64,000 bases of DNA, taken from contig JAEWTL010000118.1 in the NCBI GenBank assembly GCA_023459495.1, positions 124,001-188,000 on the forward strand, given 5' to 3'. The DNA comes from Bacillota bacterium (GTDB taxonomy: Bacteria > Bacillota > Clostridia > Christensenellales > SZUA-584). Shown here in pieces: positions 27,304-35,050 of the stretch; position 1 is the first letter of the stretch; the number at the start of each line of letters is the position of its first letter. The notes beneath the pieces were generated by a model, which saw only the letters and a list, made by a program, of their open reading frames with translations, was not told the DNA's origin and did no database searches. Made by a program: the position numbers and the translations under genes.

Positions 27304-27983
27304 GCATCCACCTCAAATTTATATCCATATCCGCGCAGCGTCTCAATATAGCTGCTGCAGCGGCCAAGCTTATTGCGCAGCCGGTTAATGTGGGTATCCA
27401 CGGTATTGGACGATCCTAAATAATCGTATCCCCACACGGTTTCAAGGATCTGGTCGCGGCTGAGCGAGATATTATAGTTGTCGGCCAGATACTTCAGCAG
27501 ATCGTATTCCTTGCGACTGAGCGCAAGGCGCTCGTCATCCACATATACTTCACGGCCGTTCGGGTCGATGCGCATGCATCCAAATACAGTGCGCGGGCGG
27601 CCATCCTTGTCGCTGCGGCGGAAAAGCGCTTCCATCCGCGCGACAAGCACCATCGGTGTAAAGGGCTTGATCACATAATCATCCGCGCCGCAGTCGAGGC
27701 CGCTCACCTGATCGTAATCCTCACCCTTGGCAGTCAGCATCAAAATCGGACAATCCGACAAACCGCGCAGCCTGCGGCAGCACTCAAAGCCGTCCATCTG
27801 TGGCATCATGACGTCGAGTATGACCATATCGGGATTACCGGCCTCAAACGCGCGCAGCGCCGAAACGCCGTTGTCCGCTTCGATCACTTCGAATCCGCGG
27901 CTTTCCAAAACAATCCGGAGCAGATCCCGTATGCTGGATTCATCATCCACAACCAATACTTTTTTGTTTTGCCGCTCGTTCAT
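27300..27983 (-). CDS. OmpR/PhoB-family response regulator
   Basis: A 227-residue regulator. The receiver domain has the acidic pair DDE near residue 13, the phosphoacceptor Asp57 (VILDVMMP), and the conserved lysine in VIKPF. The C-terminal domain is a winged helix with SRKEYDLL and SSNTVDTHINRLRNKLG. ATG 27983 follows AGAGGTGG; an in-frame GTG at 27992 coincides with the SD. It forms an operon with the histidine kinase, overlapping by four bases. A TATAAT (28002-28007) with an ATGACA 17 bases further upstream would give a very short leader. Confidence 0.94.
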   Translation of the reverse strand: MNERQNKKVLVVDDESSIRDLLRIVLESRGFEVIEADNGVSALRAFEAGNPDMVILDVMMPQMDGFECCRRLRGLSDCPILMLTAKGEDYDQVSGLDCGADDYVIKPFTPMVLVARMEALFRRSDKDGRPRTVFGCMRIDPNGREVYVDDERLALSRKEYDLLKYLADNYNISLSRDQILETVWGYDYLGSSNTVDTHINRLRNKLGRCSSYIETLRGYGYKFEVDA

Positions 27984-28236
27984 ATTATCCACCTCTGATT
28001 ATACATCAGAATTTTCGGTATGTCATACCGTTATCCGGCTGCACCGCACATTTCTTATCACTGGCCGAATTGACAAACTGATTATAGAAAATATGTCTAA
28101 CAACAGCATGGTTAAAAAGTGAAAAAATTATGAATAAGTGCACATCAAAAATATTTGAACAAACCATTTACCGCCTGACTGCCCGTAGATACCGGAACAA
28201 CCGGAGCGTGCCGGGTATTTTTGAACAAACTGTCCG

Positions 28237-28887
28237 TTAAGCCGAAACGCTCAAGGCAATTAGCGCCTGCGCCGCATAATAGACCAGAACGCTCAGAGCG
28301 CCTGCCGCCCCCTGATCATCCTTATGGAAATGCGCGTGAGCCAGTAATGCGTCTGACAGGACAAACAGCACGCCACCCAGCGCAGCAAAAGCTGCCAGAA
28401 GAGGAGCGATGCCGTGCACGGACAGCATCGATATCGCCTTTGCAACCATCGCGCAGAGGGCCAAACCATAGATGATTACGGGCGGCACTCTCTTCTCCAT
28501 CCGGCTGAGCCTTTTGCCAAATACAATAAGCCCGGCTGCCGCAAAAGCGGCAAACACAACGGCGTCATACCATGTTGGTTTAGCATAAACAAAAAATGCC
28601 GCAATGTATCCAAAATGCGCAAACAAAAAGGCAGCGCCTCCGAAAGCCGCTGCCTTTCTGTCAGGAATAACGAGCAGCACATCGCCCACAAGCGAAAAGC
28701 ACAGCCCGATCATGATTAACGCGTAATAGGCTCTATCCGCACCGATGCGGCCCAGGAAAGCGATTATGACAAAGCTTACGCTTGCGATCGCTTTAAAGGT
28801 CAGCCGTGACGCAAAACTGCCGCCTCTTTTGGCCTTGGCGTACAGCCCAGCGAACACGCACATCAGCGCCACAAAGGTATAGCGCAA
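28237..28887 (-). CDS. YhhN-family membrane protein (lysoplasmalogenase-like)
   Basis: A 216-residue protein with about eight membrane helices and the family's conserved acidic motifs GDVLLVIPD (about 68) and SDALLAHAHF (about 178). Some animal and bacterial YhhN/TMEM86 members hydrolyse the vinyl-ether bond of lysoplasmalogens, which would make sense in anaerobes that contain plasmalogens; activity here is not proven. It begins one base after the stop of the DUF1292 gene, so it may be carried on the same transcript. Confidence 0.82.
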   Translation of the reverse strand: MRYTFVALMCVFAGLYAKAKRGGSFASRLTFKAIASVSFVIIAFLGRIGADRAYYALIMIGLCFSLVGDVLLVIPDRKAAAFGGAAFLFAHFGYIAAFFVYAKPTWYDAVVFAAFAAAGLIVFGKRLSRMEKRVPPVIIYGLALCAMVAKAISMLSVHGIAPLLAAFAALGGVLFVLSDALLAHAHFHKDDQGAAGALSVLVYYAAQALIALSVSA

Positions 28888-29169
28888 TTATTCTTTTCCT
28901 TCTTCCTCGTCCTCGTAGTACAGCCTTTCGAACTCTTCCCAGACCTTATCCAGCTTTTCTTCGCTTTCGATCGGCACATAGCAGTCGCAACCGTCTTCAT
29001 CTTCCATGATTTCGAGAAGCACTACCTCGCCATTTTTGATTTCTTCAGTGTCCTTCTCAGGCGTAAGTGCCACATAAAAGCTGTCTTCGAAATCAAAGGT
29101 CATGATATGCTGAAAAGCGATATCGTTTCCGTCTTCGTCCTGCAGTACGACTACATCTTCTTCATCCAT
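28888..29169 (-). CDS. DUF1292-family protein (YrzB-like)
   Basis: A 93-residue, very acidic protein with the DUF1292 pattern: VVLQDEDGNDIAFQ, then FEDSFYVALTPEKD and GEVVLLEIMEDEDG. Function is unknown. In Firmicutes it is regularly found beside ruvX and ireB, as here, so the assignment is also supported by gene order. ATG 29169 (MDEEDVV) has GGAG upstream; the in-frame extension to 29199 is not needed. Confidence 0.9.
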   Translation of the reverse strand: MDEEDVVVLQDEDGNDIAFQHIMTFDFEDSFYVALTPEKDTEEIKNGEVVLLEIMEDEDGCDCYVPIESEEKLDKVWEEFERLYYEDEEEGKE

Positions 29170-29237
29170 CTTGCTCCACTCCTTCTTGCCGGTTGGCATC
29201 TTTCATTATTGCCTTGAACGGAAGTGTTATTCCGGTT

Positions 29238-29648
29238 TCAAAGCTTATGGGTATCAAGAAAAGCACGCAGTATGTATACGGCGGCCAGTTTGTCCACAAC
29301 CTGCCTGCGCTTCTGGCGCGACATATCGGCCTCCAGCAGCGTACGCTCGGCGCTCACCGTGGTGAGCCTCTCATCCTGAAACTTGACCGGTATGCCCAGC
29401 GCCTCTACCTCGCTCATAAACGCACGCACGTGCTGCACCGCGGGCCCTTCGCTGCCGTTCATATTGAGCGGAAGCCCCGCCACGATCAATTCCGCGCCTA
29501 AAGATCGCGCCTTATCCGCTATATACTTCGCGTCCCCTTCTCCGCTTCGCGTATAGGTTTCCACGCCCTGCGCCGTAATCCCCAGCGGATCAGACACGGC
29601 GACGCCGATTCTTTTCTCGCCGATGTCCACACACATTACCCTCTTCAT
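29238..29648 (-). CDS. ruvX: RuvX/YqgF-family putative Holliday junction resolvase
   Basis: A 136-residue RNase H-fold nuclease with the family's acidic first strand VDIGEKRIG, central AGLPLNMNGSEGP and the DERLTT segment with C-terminal DKLAAVYIL. YqgF homologues act in 16S rRNA 5' processing and/or on recombination intermediates. ATG 29648 was chosen since family members start a few residues before the CVDIG strand and AAAGGGA lies upstream; an in-frame TTG at 29696 gives an atypical extension. The order ireB-ruvX-DUF1292 is conserved in Firmicutes. Confidence 0.92.
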   Translation of the reverse strand: MKRVMCVDIGEKRIGVAVSDPLGITAQGVETYTRSGEGDAKYIADKARSLGAELIVAGLPLNMNGSEGPAVQHVRAFMSEVEALGIPVKFQDERLTTVSAERTLLEADMSRQKRRQVVDKLAAVYILRAFLDTHKL

Positions 29649-29779
29649 ATTCCCTTTATACCCCATTTCCTTTTCCTGCGCAATATATTGCTCCAACGAT
29701 AGATATTAAAATATTGGAGCAGAGTACTTTGACAACAAGCTCAATTAACATTTAATCCATATGTTTGTCGTCTTCGTAA

Positions 29780-29804
29780 TAAAAAAAGCCGTGACAACAC
29801 GGCT
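29780..29804 (-). terminator. Terminator after ireB
   Basis: Minus-strand stem AGCCGTG/CACGGCT with a four-base loop, then a run of seven or more T. It separates ireB from ruvX, so ruvX needs its own promoter or readthrough. Confidence 0.9.
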
Positions 29805-29838
29805 CTGCCCTGCCGCATATAAAAATAGCAATGCGGCA

Positions 29839-30108
29839 TTATTCTTCGGGCTTGTTCATGTTTTCAATATACACTTTGACGAACTCTTCCAGCAGCTCGT
29901 CACGCTCCACGCGCTTTACGATCGACCGGGCATTTTTATAGTTCGTGATATACGTGGGGTCGCCCGAAATGATATACCCGACGAGCTGATTCACGGGATC
30001 GTAGCCCTTATCCTTGAGCGCGTCACAAACCATCCAGATCACTTCACGCGCAGGATTACCTAATTCCTTCTCCAAAGAGAATTGTACTGTCTCGTCGAAC
30101 TTTACCAC
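29839..30108 (-). CDS. ireB: IreB-family regulatory phosphoprotein (UPF0297)
   Basis: An 89-residue protein with the UPF0297 sequence pattern: FDETVQFSLEKE at the N-terminus, NPVxQLVGYIISGDPTYIT in the middle (here VNQLVGYI and SGDPTYIT) and the ARSIVKRVERDELLEEFVKVYIE tail region. In Enterococcus IreB is phosphorylated by the PASTA kinase IreK and affects cephalosporin tolerance. GTG 30108 is chosen because AGGGGGG stands eight bases upstream; a GTG three codons earlier overlaps the SD. Confidence 0.9.
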   Translation of the reverse strand: MVKFDETVQFSLEKELGNPAREVIWMVCDALKDKGYDPVNQLVGYIISGDPTYITNYKNARSIVKRVERDELLEEFVKVYIENMNKPEE

Positions 30109-30131
30109 AATAAGCACCCCCCTATGTGCTT

Positions 30132-30160
30132 ATTATATACGCCATTAAGCGATATTTCAA
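30132..30160 (-). promoter_or_regulatory. ireB promoter
   Basis: Minus-strand TTGAAA (30155-30160), 17 bases, perfect TATAAT (30132-30137). Confidence 0.8.
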
Positions 30161-30306
30161 ACGGTGTATGCCGATTTTTCTTATTTTTTACACTCTTGTA
30201 ACGTTTCGTAATGCTTTTTAAATAGACGTATGCGGGGAACAACAAAACATATGTACCCGACGAATGACTTTCTGCGTGCAGATATATTTTGCCGTCCCCT
30301 CCGCCG

Positions 30307-30468
30307 TCAGTTGCCCGATGCAATCTTATCCATTTGGGTATCAATCGCGGTTTTGCCTCTTTGGACGGCATGCTGTATCTGCGGCCGGATATAAGGCATC
30401 GCAACGATTGCGGCCGCTGCGCCAACCATCGCTCCCGCGATCATCCCCATCGCCCAGCTCCCTCTCAT
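30307..30468 (-). CDS. Small membrane-anchored protein (YtxH-like), 53 aa
   Basis: A short gene with a GGAG SD eight bases before ATG 30468. It encodes one hydrophobic segment of about 20 residues with small residues (MIAGAMVGAAAAIVAM), then a polar basic tail with HAVQRGKTAIDTQ. The arrangement resembles YtxH-type or tail-anchored stress proteins, but similarity is limited to this plan. The neighbours are nifU upstream and ireB downstream, without obvious linkage. Confidence 0.65.
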   Translation of the reverse strand: MRGSWAMGMIAGAMVGAAAAIVAMPYIRPQIQHAVQRGKTAIDTQMDKIASGN

Positions 30469-30562
30469 CGTCAACACTCCTTTCAAGCATTTGCTATGTC
30501 TTAGTCTGCTCAAAAGAAAGTCGATTATCAATACCAAATGATTCTGCCGCAGGGATGTTGTG

Positions 30563-30928
30563 CTATTTGCGGGACTTATAATCCGCGATGGCCGCTTTGA
30601 TCGCATCCTCCACCATCAATGAACAATGCCATTTCTTTTCCGGCAGACCGCCAAGTTCTTCAACGATGTCCGCTTTGCTGATTTTTTCGGCGTCATCGAC
30701 CAGTTTCCCCTTGGCCATGTCCGTCGCAATGCTCGAGGAAGCGATCGCGGCGCAGCAGCCATAGGTTTTGTACTTGATGTCTTCGATACGGTCGTCTTTA
30801 ATCCTCAGATACATTACCATCGTGTCGCCGCATTCGCTGCTGCCGACTTCGGCAAAGCCGTCCGGATCTTCCATGGTTCCCACGTTGTGCGGGTTTTTGA
30901 AATGCTCCAATACCTTGTCATTATACAT
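30563..30928 (-). CDS. nifU: Fe-S cluster scaffold protein NifU/IscU, copy 1
   Basis: A 121-residue IscU-type scaffold. The three cluster cysteines are present: SSECGDTM near residue 33, YGCCAAIASSS near 61, and KWHCSLM near 104. ATG 30928 follows AAAGGAG and overlaps the last eight bases of nifS. Together with nifS and the Rrf2 regulator upstream it forms an iscR-nifS-nifU operon for iron-sulfur cluster assembly. A paralogue is at 62777-63151. Confidence 0.93.
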   Translation of the reverse strand: MYNDKVLEHFKNPHNVGTMEDPDGFAEVGSSECGDTMVMYLRIKDDRIEDIKYKTYGCCAAIASSSIATDMAKGKLVDDAEKISKADIVEELGGLPEKKWHCSLMVEDAIKAAIADYKSRK

Positions 30929-32093
30929 GTTTTTCGTCTCCTTTGCGCTGCATGAAAAGCGGCGAAAACTGCTGCAACCGCTGCGCCGCATTTTTTGTAA
31001 TATCAATGGCTGTCGTGATTTCTTCCTCGGTATTTTCCCTCCCGACGGTAAACCGTAGCGCACCCCGCGCCTCCACGATGGAAAGCCCCATTTCGAGCAG
31101 CACATACGAGGGCTTGGTTGATCCGGACGAACAAGCTGAGCCCGCGGATACCGCGATGTTATCGAGATCAAGGAGCGTCAGCAGTGCTTCCGCCTCAATG
31201 TCCGCAAAGGACAGGTTGATGTGCCCCGGCAGACGCTGTGTTTCGTGCCCGTTAAATCTCGTACCGGGCAAAGTCACCAGAGCTTCCTTCAGCCGTCCCG
31301 CGAGGGCGGCTTCGCGCTTCGCGTTTTCCTCAATTTCCTTCACGGCAATATCGACCGCCGCACCCAGGCCGACGATACCCGGTACATTGAGCGTGCTGGC
31401 ACGCATGCCGCGTTCCTGAGCGCCGCCGTGCAGCAGCTTGGCGATGGGCGTTCCGCGCCGGATGTACATCGCGCCTACGCCTTTCGGGCCGTAAAACTTG
31501 TGTGCGCTCATCGAAAGCAGATCAATGCCCATCTCTTCCACATTGACCGGGATATGCCCCACTGCCTGTACCGCGTCCGTGTGCAGCAGTATGCCGTGCT
31601 CGCGCGCAATCATCCCGATCTCCCTGATGGGCATAATGGTGCCTGTTTCATTGTTGGCAAACATTACGGTGATGAGTATGGTGTCCTCTCGGATGGCCTT
31701 TCGCACGCTGTCCGGGTCCACCATGCCTGTCCCGTCCACCGGCAGGTAGGTGACCTCGAAACCCTGCGTCTCAAGAAACTTACAGGTATCGAGCACCGCA
31801 TGGTGCTCCACGCACGAGGTGATGATGTGACCTGTACCCTGCTTCTCTGCGATTCCACGGATTGCCCAGTTATCGCTCTCCGTACCGCCCGAAGTGAAGA
31901 CGATCTCCTCCACACCTGCACCGATGACTGCCGCGGTCTGCTGGCGGGCGGTCATCACCGCTTTCTCAGCATCGCGCCCAAAGCCGTGCGCACTGGACGG
32001 ATTGCCGAAACGCTCGGAAAAATACGGCAGCATCTGCTCCAGTACCCGCTTATCCGTATAAGTCGTGGCAGCGTGGTCTAAATAAATACCCAT
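30921..32093 (-). CDS. nifS: Cysteine desulfurase NifS/IscS, copy 1
   Basis: A 390-residue PLP enzyme that takes sulfur from cysteine for cluster assembly. Visible features are the N-terminal YLDHAATT, the cofactor lysine in SAHKFYGPKG (near 205) and the active-site cysteine in GSACSSGS (near 326) on a short-loop typical of group I (NifS-like) enzymes. It begins one base after the stop of the Rrf2 gene and overlaps nifU, which should be its sulfur acceptor. A second copy lies at the right edge of the window. Confidence 0.94.
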   Translation of the reverse strand: MGIYLDHAATTYTDKRVLEQMLPYFSERFGNPSSAHGFGRDAEKAVMTARQQTAAVIGAGVEEIVFTSGGTESDNWAIRGIAEKQGTGHIITSCVEHHAVLDTCKFLETQGFEVTYLPVDGTGMVDPDSVRKAIREDTILITVMFANNETGTIMPIREIGMIAREHGILLHTDAVQAVGHIPVNVEEMGIDLLSMSAHKFYGPKGVGAMYIRRGTPIAKLLHGGAQERGMRASTLNVPGIVGLGAAVDIAVKEIEENAKREAALAGRLKEALVTLPGTRFNGHETQRLPGHINLSFADIEAEALLTLLDLDNIAVSAGSACSSGSTKPSYVLLEMGLSIVEARGALRFTVGRENTEEEITTAIDITKNAAQRLQQFSPLFMQRKGDEKHV

Positions 32094-32094
32094 A

Positions 32095-32547
32095 TTAACA
32101 CTTTACATCCTTTGCATCCGGCCGGGCCTCGCCCATCCGGTTATAATCGTCCAGCATATCCTGCAGCGTAATTGAATGAATCACGTTGTTGAAGCCGTCG
32201 TAGATGCGCTGCCAGATTACATGAGTGGTGCATACGCACGCATTCTTGCATTCAGTCGCATCCTCGCCCACGCATTCCGCTGGAGAAAGCTCCCCTTCCA
32301 GCGCGACAAGCACCTGCCCGACCGTGATCTCGGTCGGAGCCTTACGGAGGCTGTATCCTCCGCCTGCGCCGCGCGTGCTTTCCACGAGGCCCGCAGCTTT
32401 AAGCTTGGCGAATATCTGCTCCAAATACTGTTCGCTGAGGCCCTGCGCAGCGGCGATTTGCTTAATACTCAACGTGCCCTCGCCGTACGCCTTAGCAATC
32501 TCGAACATCGCCCTTAGGCCGTACCTTCCCCGAGTGGATATGACCAA
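32095..32547 (-). CDS. iscR: Rrf2-family regulator, IscR-type
   Basis: A 150-residue winged-helix regulator beginning VISTRGRYGLRAMFEIA with the recognition helix region LSEQYLEQIFAKLK and wing STRGAGGGYSL. Cysteines in CVGEDATECKNACVC (about 92-106) form a plausible [2Fe-2S] ligand set. TTG 32547 is chosen since the family starts exactly here and AGAGGGA lies seven bases upstream; the longer frame to 32634 covers the promoter. It heads the nifS-nifU operon and likely senses cluster supply. Confidence 0.9.
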   Translation of the reverse strand: MVISTRGRYGLRAMFEIAKAYGEGTLSIKQIAAAQGLSEQYLEQIFAKLKAAGLVESTRGAGGGYSLRKAPTEITVGQVLVALEGELSPAECVGEDATECKNACVCTTHVIWQRIYDGFNNVIHSITLQDMLDDYNRMGEARPDAKDVKC

Positions 32548-32568
32548 CGCTTCGTCCCTCTCCCGGTT

Positions 32569-32631
32569 ACCCGAATTAATCCGAGTTTTTTTGTCGGGTT
32601 TATGATAAGCCTTTGAACCGGTGCTTGTCAA
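32569..32631 (-). promoter_or_regulatory. Promoter and candidate operator of iscR-nifS-nifU
   Basis: Minus-strand TTGACA (32626-32631), 18 bases, TATCAT (32602-32607). Between the -10 and the gene is an imperfect palindrome ACTCGGATT-AATTCGGGT (32569-32586, 14 of 18 positions symmetric), placed for autorepression by the Rrf2 protein. Confidence 0.72.
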
Positions 32632-32632
32632 C

Positions 32633-32668
32633 ACAAAAAAAACACCGCCGTTTTAGTTTTTGGCGGTG
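32633..32668 (-). terminator. Terminator of the 32687 lipoprotein gene
   Basis: Minus-strand stem CACCGCC/GGCGGTG with a 12-base A-rich loop followed by eight T. It lies directly upstream of the iscR promoter and insulates it. Confidence 0.88.
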
Positions 32669-32686
32669 CTGATGAATTATTCCTTA

Positions 32687-33223
32687 TCAAAGTCCGGGTT
32701 GATCCGGATTCGAGTCTGTCCGATAAAGGCTGGTGAGCATCATGGTTTCGTAATATGCTGCCACGCGGTCGGTATCCGCACCGTAAACCAGCGTAAACGA
32801 TCCCGAAGATACGACCAGTACAGCTGTGTATCCGCTCTTTTTCCAGAGCATTTTATACCCTTGGCCCTGATCGGTTTCCTTATTTGGTTTTCCAAGCTGG
32901 AGCAGCGACTTTAAATCCGTTTTGGCATCCGCAACATCTGTCTTGATGTCGATGCATCCCGTGGCAATAATATACTCCAGACTGTCATCCTTAAGCGAAT
33001 AAACCAGACGGGCTTCATATCCATCCCACAGTTGTATATCGGGATATACAATACTTTCCCAGCCTTCAATTTCAGATATGACATCATCCGGCTCCCCTTC
33101 GCCGGCTTGGATCTGATCGACTGTATCGCCGAAATGATGTTCGCGAAAAATAAACTCACCGGCGCACGAGCTCATCAAAACGATGACCAGGACGCCGATC
33201 AATATTAAATACATTTTTTTCAC
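32687..33223 (-). CDS. Putative lipoprotein of unknown function
   Basis: A 178-residue secreted protein: N-terminal Lys pair, hydrophobic core ILIGVLVIVL and a lipobox LMSSC (Cys20), so it should be lipid-anchored outside the membrane. The mature part begins with an acidic segment and has no motif I recognise; the sequence GDTVDQIQAGEGEPD resembles the start of SmpA/BLIP-like folds only loosely. Single-gene unit with its own terminator. Confidence 0.75.
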   Translation of the reverse strand: MKKMYLILIGVLVIVLMSSCAGEFIFREHHFGDTVDQIQAGEGEPDDVISEIEGWESIVYPDIQLWDGYEARLVYSLKDDSLEYIIATGCIDIKTDVADAKTDLKSLLQLGKPNKETDQGQGYKMLWKKSGYTAVLVVSSGSFTLVYGADTDRVAAYYETMMLTSLYRTDSNPDQPGL

Positions 33224-33314
33224 TGGGAACTCCTCTCATTGGGCAACGAACGAGTTCTGGCATTCAGCGGAGAAATGCTAGTTGTCAGGCATGCAGCATA
33301 AGCAGCAGCCGCAT

Positions 33315-33761
33315 TTATTCAGAGTCGGGCGGCGAATCTGCGCCCTCTTCGGAGCTGTCTCCGTGCAGCTTGTCGTAATAATATTGCATGATGTCCCGGC
33401 GGGTGACCATGCCGATAAACAGCCCCCGGTCGTCCGTAACGGGTATGAAGTTCTGTGTCATCGCCATCATCAACAGGTCTTCGATGGCTGCGTTGACGTT
33501 GACAGGCGCCATCTGGCGGCCTTTCAATATGTCCTTTACAAGGTGCTGCTCACGCGCGCGGTTGTCGAATGCCGAATTTTCGAGCATCGTCCACAACATA
33601 TCGCCCTCGCGGAGCGTCCCTACATAGTGCCCTGCTTTGTCGATCACCGGAATTGCAGTATAGCCATGGTGCTTCATCTTTTCCAACGCCTGCCGCAGGG
33701 TATAGTGATCATAGATGAAGACAATATCCGCTTTAGGCTTTAAAAAGAACAGTATGTTCAT
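33315..33761 (-). CDS. CBS-domain-pair protein
   Basis: A 148-residue protein made of two CBS motifs: residues about 10-65 (TLRQALEKMKHHGYTAIPVID, GTLREGDM) and about 80-135 (AIEDLLMMAMTQNFIPVTD, GMVTRRDI). Such stand-alone pairs bind adenine nucleotides and regulate partner proteins; the target is unknown here. The last 15 residues are acidic and disordered. It follows ftsZ by 125 bases and may be read through from the division cluster. Confidence 0.88.
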   Translation of the reverse strand: MNILFFLKPKADIVFIYDHYTLRQALEKMKHHGYTAIPVIDKAGHYVGTLREGDMLWTMLENSAFDNRAREQHLVKDILKGRQMAPVNVNAAIEDLLMMAMTQNFIPVTDDRGLFIGMVTRRDIMQYYYDKLHGDSSEEGADSPPDSE

Positions 33762-33853
33762 GCTTTCGTCCTTAATGTCTCGCGCCTGATGCGCTTCTTT
33801 TTGGAGGCCCTTTAGTATGGCCCAATCGAATTACCAGCGGGCCGCATAAGAAG

Positions 33854-33878
33854 ACCCGCCGCCGTTAAGGCAACGGGT
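33854..33878 (-). terminator. Hairpin after ftsZ
   Basis: A ten-pair stem (ACCCGTTGCC/GGCGGCGGGT with two G-T pairs) and a five-base loop begins nine bases after the ftsZ stop. The following CTTCTTATG is a poor U-run, so termination may be partial. Confidence 0.55.
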
Positions 33879-33886
33879 CGGATTAA

Positions 33887-35026
33887 CTAAAAGTCCCGTT
33901 TGACCTTTTTACGGCGAAGAAACGGCGGAATATCGAGATCGTTGCCTGTATCCTGCAAAGTGCCGATAACAGGTTCCTTGCGCTCCGGTCTGACGGGGAT
34001 AAAGCCCCTGTCATCCATGTCGTCGGGCATGTTGATCTCCTCCCGAACCTCGGGAGCCTTGGGCCGTTTGACACCGTCGAAGCCTGTGGCGATCACCGTG
34101 ATGCGTACCTCGTCCTCGAGGCTGTCGTCGGTGTCCGCACCGAAGAAGATGTTGGCCTCCGGGTCGGCTGCCTGCCGGATCAGGTTGGCCGCTTCCTCAA
34201 TCTCTAAAAGGCCGATCGTCGGGTCGCCCGTCACGTTATAGAGTATGCCTCGTGCGCCTTCGATGCTCGTTTCGAGCAGCGGGCTCTGGATTGCCTGTTT
34301 GGCCGCATCCATGGTCTTGTTGTCACCGTAACCCACGCCGATACCCATATGCGCGACGCCGCGTTCCATCATCACGGTGCGTACGTCCGCGAAGTCGAGG
34401 TTGACGAGCGCAGGCTTCACGATGAGGTCCGTGATGCCCTGTATGCCTTGCCGCAGCACATCGTCCGCTACGCGGAAGGCCTCAAGCATCGACGTGCCTT
34501 TGCCGATCACCTGGAGCAGCTTATCGTTGGGGATGGTCACGATGGTATCGACCACATCCGTCAGCGTCTCGTGGCCGGTCTTCGCGCGGTTCAGCCGCTG
34601 TCCGCCCTCGAACAGGAACGGCATGGTGACCACCGCAACGGTCAATATGCCCTTCTGTCTTGCAAGCTCGGCAATCACAGGCGCAGCGCCCGTTCCGGTG
34701 CCGCCGCCGAGTCCCGCGGCGATGTAGACGAGGTTCGCATCGTCGATCATGCTCTTGATCTCCTCGATGCTCTCCTCCGCAGCGCGCCGCCCAAGCGACG
34801 GGTCTCCGCCCACGCCGAGCCCGTTCGTCAGCTTCTCGCCGATCTGGATCTTGTTTTTTGCCCGGGAAAGCAGCAGCGCCTGCTTGTCCGTATTGATGGC
34901 GAAAAATTCCGCGCCGCTCAACCCATGTTCAATCATGCGGTTGACGGCATTGTTGCCTGCGCCGCCTACGCCTATTACCTTAATCTTCGCGATGCTGTCA
35001 TGTTCCACATCGATTTCCAGTGCCAT
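33887..35026 (-). CDS. ftsZ: Cell division protein FtsZ
   Basis: Tubulin-like GTPase that forms the division ring. The 379 residues show the GTP-binding signature GLGGGTGTG, the N-terminal VGVGGAGNNAVNRM, the T7 loop region NLDFADV and, after a linker, a C-terminal peptide DIPPFLRRK that binds FtsA. ATG 35026 follows GGGGG. It lies 24 bases downstream of ftsA at the end of the dcw cluster. Confidence 0.98.
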   Translation of the reverse strand: MALEIDVEHDSIAKIKVIGVGGAGNNAVNRMIEHGLSGAEFFAINTDKQALLLSRAKNKIQIGEKLTNGLGVGGDPSLGRRAAEESIEEIKSMIDDANLVYIAAGLGGGTGTGAAPVIAELARQKGILTVAVVTMPFLFEGGQRLNRAKTGHETLTDVVDTIVTIPNDKLLQVIGKGTSMLEAFRVADDVLRQGIQGITDLIVKPALVNLDFADVRTVMMERGVAHMGIGVGYGDNKTMDAAKQAIQSPLLETSIEGARGILYNVTGDPTIGLLEIEEAANLIRQAADPEANIFFGADTDDSLEDEVRITVIATGFDGVKRPKAPEVREEINMPDDMDDRGFIPVRPERKEPVIGTLQDTGNDLDIPPFLRRKKVKRDF

Positions 35027-35050
35027 GATAACCCCCTTAATACGCGGCCG

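Noticed and set aside
28137..28236. Hairpin ACCGG...CCGGGTATTTTT as a terminator before the YhhN gene end
   Set aside because: The stem is short and imperfect, and the T-run lies on the plus strand, where no clear gene ends.
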